From Candidatus Hydrogenedens sp. (GTDB taxonomy: Bacteria; Hydrogenedentota; Hydrogenedentia; Hydrogenedentales; Hydrogenedentaceae), in the NCBI GenBank assembly GCA_020216745.1, contig JAIWNQ010000264.1:1-10000 (forward strand): 10,000 nucleotides of DNA. The letters run 5' to 3'. Position 1 is the stretch's first letter. Each line of letters opens with the position of its first letter. Below the pieces are notes generated by a model, which ran no database searches, was not told where the DNA came from, and was given only the letters and a program-made list of their open reading frames with translations. Below are positions 1-5,152 of the stretch, in pieces. Position numbers and translations under genes: made by a program.

Positions 1-16
1 AAATAGAAAACAAAAA

Positions 17-949
17 ATGATTATCCCTCAAAGAATACAAATACAAACACAAACAGGGTGCAATGGCCGTTGTGTATTTTGTCCCAATGAACAATTTATA
101 AAAGCACATCTTCCCACAGGAAGAATGCCAAAGGAACTATTTTGTTCCATCATTGATCAATTGGCAACTCTAAACCCACATCGGATTATGCCCTATTTAC
201 AAAACGAACCATTGCTGGATGAACGGTTGCCAGAATTAGTTGAATATATTCATAAAAAGATGCCCAAAGTAACAACATTAGTTGTAAGTAATGGAACACG
301 ATTGAATAATGAAATGGGAGAAAAATTAATAGAAAGTGGGTTAAAACGACTGAAAGTAAGTTTACAATCTTTAAATGATGAAGTTAATCAACAACTTATG
401 GGTTATCCTGCAAAACCTGTCATTGAAAATATTATAAATTTTTCAAATTTATTAAAAAAGAAACACTCCGATATGGATTTTAGGGTCTCTACAATAGTTA
501 CCTCTAAGAATGAAAAAGAGATTGATGAAATGAAGAAACTCTGGGGAAAGTATGGTATCCGTCTTGTTTTATCATCGCTTGAGAATAGGGGTGGAAATAT
601 TTCTAATGTCTTAGAGTTATCTAATACCCCCGAGATGCGTTTAAGAAGAGGATGTATTCGTCCAACTCGTGATATGTGTATTCTGTTTAATGGTAAAGTT
701 GTTTTGTGCTGTGTGGATTGGCTTAGAACGGTAATTTTGGGTGACCTTAACGAAAAATCGATAACAGAGATATGGAATTCTCCTCGTCTTCAAATGATTC
801 GTGAAGGGTTAAATATGGAGGATTGTTGTCATTTGCCCGAAATATGTCGAAATTGTTCTGAAGCCGTAGAAAACTATAGAAAAACCCCTTCATGGTTAAA
901 ACAAATTAAAAATTCCTTTAAACAGGTATTCCAAAATCTGACAAAATAG
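17..949 (+). CDS. Radical SAM/SPASM-domain protein, function unknown (5' end uncertain)
   Basis: A radical S-adenosylmethionine enzyme of 310 residues from the first visible ATG. The N-terminus carries the cluster-binding motif CNGRCVFC (C15, C19, C22; CxxxCxxC) in a context typical of the family. The middle (about 25-200) reads as the radical SAM barrel. The C-terminal part (about 210-285) looks like a SPASM/twitch auxiliary-cluster domain: C213, C221, the GKVVLCC segment ending in C231-C232, LGDLNEKSITEIWNS, then C270-C271, C277 and C280. SPASM proteins often modify peptides or cofactors, but no precursor peptide is visible here, so the substrate is unknown. No Shine-Dalgarno precedes the ATG at 17 and the frame has no stop back to base 2 (upstream codons read N-R-K-Q-K), so the true start may lie outside the window. 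The gene converges on the next one with a 21-base gap. The family call is firm; the function is not assignable. Confidence 0.88.
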   Translation: MIIPQRIQIQTQTGCNGRCVFCPNEQFIKAHLPTGRMPKELFCSIIDQLATLNPHRIMPYLQNEPLLDERLPELVEYIHKKMPKVTTLVVSNGTRLNNEMGEKLIESGLKRLKVSLQSLNDEVNQQLMGYPAKPVIENIINFSNLLKKKHSDMDFRVSTIVTSKNEKEIDEMKKLWGKYGIRLVLSSLENRGGNISNVLELSNTPEMRLRRGCIRPTRDMCILFNGKVVLCCVDWLRTVILGDLNEKSITEIWNSPRLQMIREGLNMEDCCHLPEICRNCSEAVENYRKTPSWLKQIKNSFKQVFQNLTK

Positions 950-970
950 GTCTGATTTGTTTTTTTACTT

Positions 971-3121
971 TTATTTCTCAGGATATTTAACTTCGTAAGT
1001 TTTATTATCAAAATCAACGATTATCGTTGTGCCATCGGAGTAGGTTGTTTTCTGTTTTCGGTATGTATCATCTAAAAATTCATGATTTACTAACTCGAGG
1101 AATTGACAATGCTTTGCTATAGAACAGAGTTCTTTAATACGACTAATCTCTTTTTCATCAGCACTAATGTTCAAATAAGGCATTCCTGCATTAAGAATAC
1201 AGTGCAGGTATCCTGCATCTCCTTTAGGTATACCCCAACCTCCATCTTCCGTTATACTCCATGGCATAATCAAGGAATCATGATAAACCAAATTAAATAA
1301 AGGTATGGGAATGCCTATACTTTCACCATTATCCAGAGAAGGTCTTAGCCAATAAGGACCATGATGGACCAAATCAATAACCGAAACAAAATAATCTGTA
1401 GGTTCTTCAGAACTTATGATATAACCTTTAGATTTTAAGAAACTAAATGCTTCTTTACGATATTCTCCACATTCGGAACGAGTAACAGGGGCAAACGATT
1501 CATAACTTTCCTCCAGAGGAACTACTGAAAAAACATCTAAATAAACACCCTGAATTTCAACCCCATTACTAATTAGCCAGTTATGATTTCGTTGGACATA
1601 GGAAGGCACAAATCGGGGGCTAAGAAACATTTGGGGACCTCCACACCATATACTATGTTGCTCCCTTACTTTTGCTTGATTTAATACAGCCAATTTTGGA
1701 TTGAATGAGACGGCATTAAGATAAAGGTCCCTATATTGGTCATGAAGAGCAAAGATATATCCCAACTCTTTGCATGTTTTTGATAATTGTTTTAATCCTT
1801 CTAATCCTCCTGCTTCATACCCAGGGGGAATAATATCTGGATGACCGCTATCATATCCCAGGAATCCCCATCCATCTAAATGAACATAAGCACTGTCCAT
1901 ACCTTTGTTTTTTAACTCTCGCAATTGTTCAGCAATTTTGCTGTAAAGGACAAGTGAATGATTATTCTCAGGAATCTCCTTTTTAAAATAGTGACTACTT
2001 TCTTCAATATGATATAGAGTACCAACATGAATGACTGGAACACCAATTATCTTTTCCAAAAGTGGGCATCGGGCTATTTTTTCCTTAATCGTCACAAAAT
2101 TTTTATTTTCTTTTACCCAATTTCGATATCCTTTTGCCAGTGTTGTATGATTTGCTTGTGGAAAAAAATAATATTCAATACTTCGTAGATAGCCCAATTC
2201 CCCCAAACTGGAATACCATACAGGTTGAACCCTTGTTGGCCCTCCTTCTGGATGTTGATATTCAATCCCGGCGTCATCTGAAGTTGCAAAAATTGCCAAT
2301 AATCCGCTGTTTCCTTTAATGTGTCCCCACCATGGCATATACATCATTCGTGAATTTGCAGGTTCCTTCCCATAAAACTTCCCCGCATAGTTGGCTGGTA
2401 ATAACATCCCTTGCATTACACACAAAACGCTTTTTTCATCAGGAGATGGGTTAAGTTGGACAGGTTTTGGAAATTGTATTTCTCTCAATTGTCTCACAAT
2501 ACTCGAACTCGCAATATCAATAGTTAGTTTATTATCAGCAAGATAAAAAGTTATAAAGATTGTAAAATTGGGTGCAGATGGAAAATCTTTGAATTGAAGT
2601 GTGAAACCTTTTGCATATCCCGTTGTTATTTCTTCACATGTGATTTCCTTTGCAGAGACTAATGATAACGTTGTCAGGGCTAATATTATGTCTCTATCAT
2701 CAGAGGGATAGAACTCCCATTTTTGACCTTGATAGTCAACTATTAATTGTAAATCTTTTTTAGATAGTTGAACCCTCGTCTTTGAATTTTCCAAAATCCA
2801 GAAATCAGTATTTTCAGAGAATGTCTCTGAAGAAAGTGATGGTTTTTCAACTGCGTTTTTTAGTAGCCATTCCCGAACTTCTGTAAATTCTTTGTATATG
2901 CCTTCGAAATCCGCTTCGGTGGAAATATTGGATATTTTACTTTTGAGAGTTTCTATCTTTGCAGTCTTTTCCTGTGTTAATGTATTGTCCACAGGGATGT
3001 TATTGAGTGAATTCAAAAAATACAGATATTTCTCTTTTCTGCTTTCAATATTTTGTGCATTTACAGTAAAGACTGTGGCAAAAACTAAAAATACATAAAA
3101 AAGAAAATAGATTTTTTTCAT
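971..3121 (-). CDS. Secreted glycoside hydrolase-like protein, DUF5696-like
   Basis: An exported protein of 716 residues. Residues 1-22 form a signal peptide (KK, a long Phe/Val/Leu core, probable cleavage after VNA). Residues 30-90 are a helical, charged segment; about 105-330 look like an all-beta supersandwich-type domain; about 350-655 look like a TIM barrel (VHLDGWG, ALHDQYRD, GVYLDVFS, SEEPTDY); the end (690-716, YSDGTTIIVDF) resembles the small C-terminal beta domain of this group. The order and motifs resemble DUF5696 proteins, which I recall as relatives of GH101/GH129 alpha-N-acetylgalactosaminidases. By analogy, D529 could be the nucleophile and E572 or E573 the acid/base, but this is inference. 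The site TCCTTT at 3128-3133 is an AAAGGA ribosome site six bases before the start. It is divergent from the membrane-protein gene. Likely an extracytoplasmic carbohydrate-active enzyme, substrate unknown. Confidence 0.8.
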   Translation of the reverse strand: MKKIYFLFYVFLVFATVFTVNAQNIESRKEKYLYFLNSLNNIPVDNTLTQEKTAKIETLKSKISNISTEADFEGIYKEFTEVREWLLKNAVEKPSLSSETFSENTDFWILENSKTRVQLSKKDLQLIVDYQGQKWEFYPSDDRDIILALTTLSLVSAKEITCEEITTGYAKGFTLQFKDFPSAPNFTIFITFYLADNKLTIDIASSSIVRQLREIQFPKPVQLNPSPDEKSVLCVMQGMLLPANYAGKFYGKEPANSRMMYMPWWGHIKGNSGLLAIFATSDDAGIEYQHPEGGPTRVQPVWYSSLGELGYLRSIEYYFFPQANHTTLAKGYRNWVKENKNFVTIKEKIARCPLLEKIIGVPVIHVGTLYHIEESSHYFKKEIPENNHSLVLYSKIAEQLRELKNKGMDSAYVHLDGWGFLGYDSGHPDIIPPGYEAGGLEGLKQLSKTCKELGYIFALHDQYRDLYLNAVSFNPKLAVLNQAKVREQHSIWCGGPQMFLSPRFVPSYVQRNHNWLISNGVEIQGVYLDVFSVVPLEESYESFAPVTRSECGEYRKEAFSFLKSKGYIISSEEPTDYFVSVIDLVHHGPYWLRPSLDNGESIGIPIPLFNLVYHDSLIMPWSITEDGGWGIPKGDAGYLHCILNAGMPYLNISADEKEISRIKELCSIAKHCQFLELVNHEFLDDTYRKQKTTYSDGTTIIVDFDNKTYEVKYPEK

Positions 3122-3147
3122 GGTGAGTCCTTTCGCTTTTTTTAGAT

Positions 3148-3178
3148 TTGACTTTTTATAGTACGAAAATGTTTTAAT
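3148..3178 (+). promoter_or_regulatory. Weak candidate promoter for the CREST-like/Dabb unit
   Basis: TTGACT at 3148-3153 matches five of six bases of the -35 consensus, and TTTAAT at 3173-3178 matches five of six of the -10 consensus. Their spacing of 19 bases is longer than ideal, so this is tentative. The 93-base region also has to drive the divergent gene on the minus strand, for which only AT-rich -10-like strings are visible. Confidence 0.3.
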
Positions 3179-3214
3179 AGCATCTTTATAACCATTTGGA
3201 ATAAGGAAATCTAT

Positions 3215-3892
3215 ATGTATTTACATGACGCTCACGTTTCAAATGTTGTTACTTCCTTTGCTACTTTATGGTCAGGTATAATTGTAACTCTTTTTTGGTT
3301 ATTTGATGGCAAACAACCATTACGCTGGTTGTTTTTCTATTTTACAATCATTATAACTGCTATTCCAACTATTATTCATCACATGTATCCTACACAGCAA
3401 TTGTGGACTTCTGTAGATATTATTACTAATATCCTTTTAGTTTGGGCGTTGGAATTAGCTTTGGCAGGAGATTTTTTTAAGAATATGCATTATAAAAGAT
3501 TTGTTTTAATTCTGAGTGTGATAAATTTCTTTGTCGTTTTTAAATTAGGATATGAAATATTTGCTCCACCTGAACGTGTATTTCTTAAATTAGGTGAAAA
3601 AAGTGGTTTTACTTTTGGAGAAGTTGCATTAATATTAAACGCAATTTTATCTGTTTCTATTATGACCTATTATTCAAAAACATTCACACAAAAACAAAAA
3701 TATGTCCTAAAAATTTTGGTGGTTATCTTTTTATTGGGATTAATACTTGCCACAGGAAGTGATGACTTCATTAAACCCACATTTATAGGTTGGCATTCTT
3801 TATGGCACATAACAGGTGCTTTTGGATTTATTGTTTTCTGGTATTTTAATCATTTAAGATTTTCAATTGAAGGAGATATAAAAAAATGGTAG
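3215..3892 (+). CDS. Seven-helix membrane protein, ceramidase/CREST hydrolase-like
   Basis: An integral membrane protein of 225 residues with about seven hydrophobic helices (roughly 14-31, 37-55, 66-86, 94-112, 134-152, 162-180, 192-212). Conserved-looking polar residues lie where alkaline ceramidases and the wider CREST membrane-hydrolase superfamily keep their zinc site. T52-x3-H56 in helix 2 stands in for the family SxxxH, D68 sits in helix 3 (SVDIITN), and H194-x3-H198 (GWHSLWH) sits in the last helix. CREST enzymes hydrolyse amide or related bonds in lipids. The Thr in place of Ser and the short size leave the activity and substrate open. The start is well supported: AAGGA at 3203-3207 sits seven bases before the ATG. 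The stop overlaps the next gene by 7 bases, so the two are probably translated together. Confidence 0.72.
   Translation: MYLHDAHVSNVVTSFATLWSGIIVTLFWLFDGKQPLRWLFFYFTIIITAIPTIIHHMYPTQQLWTSVDIITNILLVWALELALAGDFFKNMHYKRFVLILSVINFFVVFKLGYEIFAPPERVFLKLGEKSGFTFGEVALILNAILSVSIMTYYSKTFTQKQKYVLKILVVIFLLGLILATGSDDFIKPTFIGWHSLWHITGAFGFIVFWYFNHLRFSIEGDIKKW
3870..3875 (+). promoter_or_regulatory. Ribosome binding site of the Dabb gene, inside the upstream gene
   Basis: AAGGAG lies ten bases before the ATG at 3886 and within the last codons of the membrane-protein gene. With the 7-base overlap ATGGTAG it supports both the start choice and translational coupling of the pair. Confidence 0.7.
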
Positions 3893-4188
3893 TTCATAGT
3901 GTTTATTTCTGGTTAAAAGAAGATATATGTGAGGCTAAAAAACAAGCATTTTACGAGGGATTATTAGAACTATCAAAAATACCAAGTGTAGTCAAACTCT
4001 ATGTTGGAACGCCTGCCCAGACTGCAAAACGTCCTGTAATTGATGATAGTTATACCTTTGGACTTGTGGTTATTTTTAGTAATATAAAAGGACATGATGC
4101 CTACCAGAACCATGAAATACATAGAAACTTTTTGTCTGAATTCAGTTCTTTTTGGAATAAGGTGCTAATTTACGATTTTGAGTGTTAG
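3886..4188 (+). CDS. Dabb-family (stress-responsive A/B barrel) protein
   Basis: A small cytoplasmic protein of 100 residues, the usual length for a single Dabb (dimeric alpha-beta barrel) domain. The N-terminus MVVHSVYFWLK matches the family's opening beta strand with its conserved His (H4). It is followed by an amphipathic helix (about 16-30), a segment leading to LYVGTP (38-43), the strand FGLVVIF (58-64), and the family-typical AYQNHEIHRNF (72-82) with H76 and H79. Such proteins are dimeric. Some are polyketide cyclases such as plant olivetolic acid cyclase, but most bacterial members have no known role. It overlaps the CREST-like membrane-protein gene and is probably its functional partner. 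The gene converges on the short-chain dehydrogenase with nine bases between the stops. Confidence 0.85.
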   Translation: MVVHSVYFWLKEDICEAKKQAFYEGLLELSKIPSVVKLYVGTPAQTAKRPVIDDSYTFGLVVIFSNIKGHDAYQNHEIHRNFLSEFSSFWNKVLIYDFEC

Positions 4189-4197
4189 TTAAACAGA

Positions 4198-5004
4198 TTA
4201 ATGTTTTTGCTCAATGGCTTTTCTCGCTATTCTATCTACAAGAGAAGGGCAGAACATTTTTAACCATCTACCTATTTTCCCTCTATTTGATGTAATTAAT
4301 AGTCGCTGTTTTTTTAAGATGGCTTTCAAAATTAATTCTGCACATTCTTCTGCTGTCATAATTTTTGATTCTACCATTGGCGTTTGCCCAAGAGATGAAC
4401 CATCTCCTTTCAATGCCCTTTTATGAATTTCCGATTTTACAAAGTCCGGTGCAACAATGGTAACATGAACACCCTTAGGTTCTACTTCAACACGTAGTGA
4501 ATCAAAAAAGCCAACCATTGCGTGTTTGCTTGCAGAATAAATCGTTCTGCAGGGAACACCCGTAAGTCCCGCAACACTGGAAATTGCAACAATATGACCA
4601 TGGGTTTTGTATAGATATGGAAGTGCGTAGTAGGTGCAATATAGAGAACCATAGAAATTTGTTCTCATAATTTCTTCCACAATCCCTAAATCTTGAATTT
4701 CATCGAAATGGCACCACATTGTCCTACCTGCATTATTAATTAAAATATCTAATTTACCGAAGTGTGAGATGGTCTGTTCTATTAAATTGGCACAATCATT
4801 CTGATTGGAGACATCTGTTTTAATAATTTTTACTGAATTATTATCATTTTTAACTTCCTCTGCCAATTCATTTAGTCGTATCTCATTTCTGGCTGATATG
4901 ACTATTTTTGCACCTTCTCTTGAAAATACCTTTGCCAAAGCACGGCCTATTCCTTCCGAAGCACCTGTAATAAGCACCACTTTATCTTTAAACTTTAAAT
5001 CCAT
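4198..5004 (-). CDS. Short-chain dehydrogenase/reductase (SDR), classical type
   Basis: An NAD(P)-dependent oxidoreductase of 268 residues, the normal length for a classical SDR. It has the Rossmann cofactor motif TGASEGIG (13-20), R39 after the second strand (SARN), which favours NADPH, D64 (TDVSN), the structural NNAG (90-93), and the full catalytic set N116, S143, Y156 and K160 (YSASK). The C-terminal tail (RGKIGRWLK, then PSLVDRIARKA) is like that of DHRS7-type or 11-beta-hydroxysteroid-dehydrogenase-like SDRs, a group acting on lipophilic alcohols and ketones; the real substrate cannot be read from sequence. The start is supported by an AAGGAGAAGGG stretch upstream (plus-strand 5010-5020). 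It is transcribed alone, divergent from the large SGNH gene and convergent with the Dabb gene. Confidence 0.93.
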   Translation of the reverse strand: MDLKFKDKVVLITGASEGIGRALAKVFSREGAKIVISARNEIRLNELAEEVKNDNNSVKIIKTDVSNQNDCANLIEQTISHFGKLDILINNAGRTMWCHFDEIQDLGIVEEIMRTNFYGSLYCTYYALPYLYKTHGHIVAISSVAGLTGVPCRTIYSASKHAMVGFFDSLRVEVEPKGVHVTIVAPDFVKSEIHKRALKGDGSSLGQTPMVESKIMTAEECAELILKAILKKQRLLITSNRGKIGRWLKMFCPSLVDRIARKAIEQKH

Positions 5005-5034
5005 AATTTCCCTTCTCCTTCATAATGTGCTATT

Positions 5035-5040
5035 ATTATA
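5035..5040 (-). promoter_or_regulatory. Candidate -10 box for the SDR gene
   Basis: ATTATA on the plus strand reads TATAAT on the minus strand, about 30 bases before the SDR start. No good -35 is found at standard spacing (TTGAAT at 5064-5069 is 23 bases away), and the region is AT-rich, so a chance match is possible. Confidence 0.4.
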
Positions 5041-5118
5041 TAGATATTATTTATATTAGAGTAATTCAAGTTTTTTAGTAATCGCAAAATCACATGAATG
5101 AAACAAAGTTTTGGGATA

Positions 5119-5124
5119 TATAAT
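5119..5124 (+). promoter_or_regulatory. Candidate -10 box for the SGNH gene
   Basis: A perfect TATAAT lies 28 bases before the ATG at 5153, which would place the transcript start near 5131 and give a leader of about 20 bases containing the ribosome site. No recognisable -35 lies 16-18 bases upstream, so an activator or another sigma factor preference is possible. Confidence 0.5.
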
Positions 5125-5140
5125 CTAATTAAAATGAATG

Positions 5141-5146
5141 AAAGGA
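5141..5146 (+). promoter_or_regulatory. Ribosome binding site that sets the SGNH gene start
   Basis: AAAGGA is six bases before the ATG at 5153. The upstream in-frame ATG at 5138 overlaps this site, has no site of its own, and would put five extra residues (MKGTV) before a normal MKK signal-peptide start. The ATG at 5153 is therefore the better start. Confidence 0.8.
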
Positions 5147-5152
5147 ACTGTT

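Noticed and set aside
17..949. RiPP (modified peptide) cluster built around the radical SAM/SPASM protein
   Set aside because: No short precursor-peptide gene, peptidase or exporter lies beside it within the window.
950..970. Possible terminator between the convergent radical SAM and glycosidase-like genes (T-run after TCTGATTTG)
   Set aside because: There is a T-run, but the flanking AATCTGAC and GTCTGATT form no clean inverted repeat, so no stable stem can be supported.
1103..3098. Open frames on the plus strand opposite the glycosidase-like gene (1103-1300, 2134-2319, 2892-3098)
   Set aside because: They are antisense shadows of a well-supported gene, with low-complexity translations and no family resemblance.
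4214..5059. Open frames on the plus strand opposite the SDR gene
   Set aside because: They lie antisense to a complete SDR with all catalytic residues and show no recognisable protein features.
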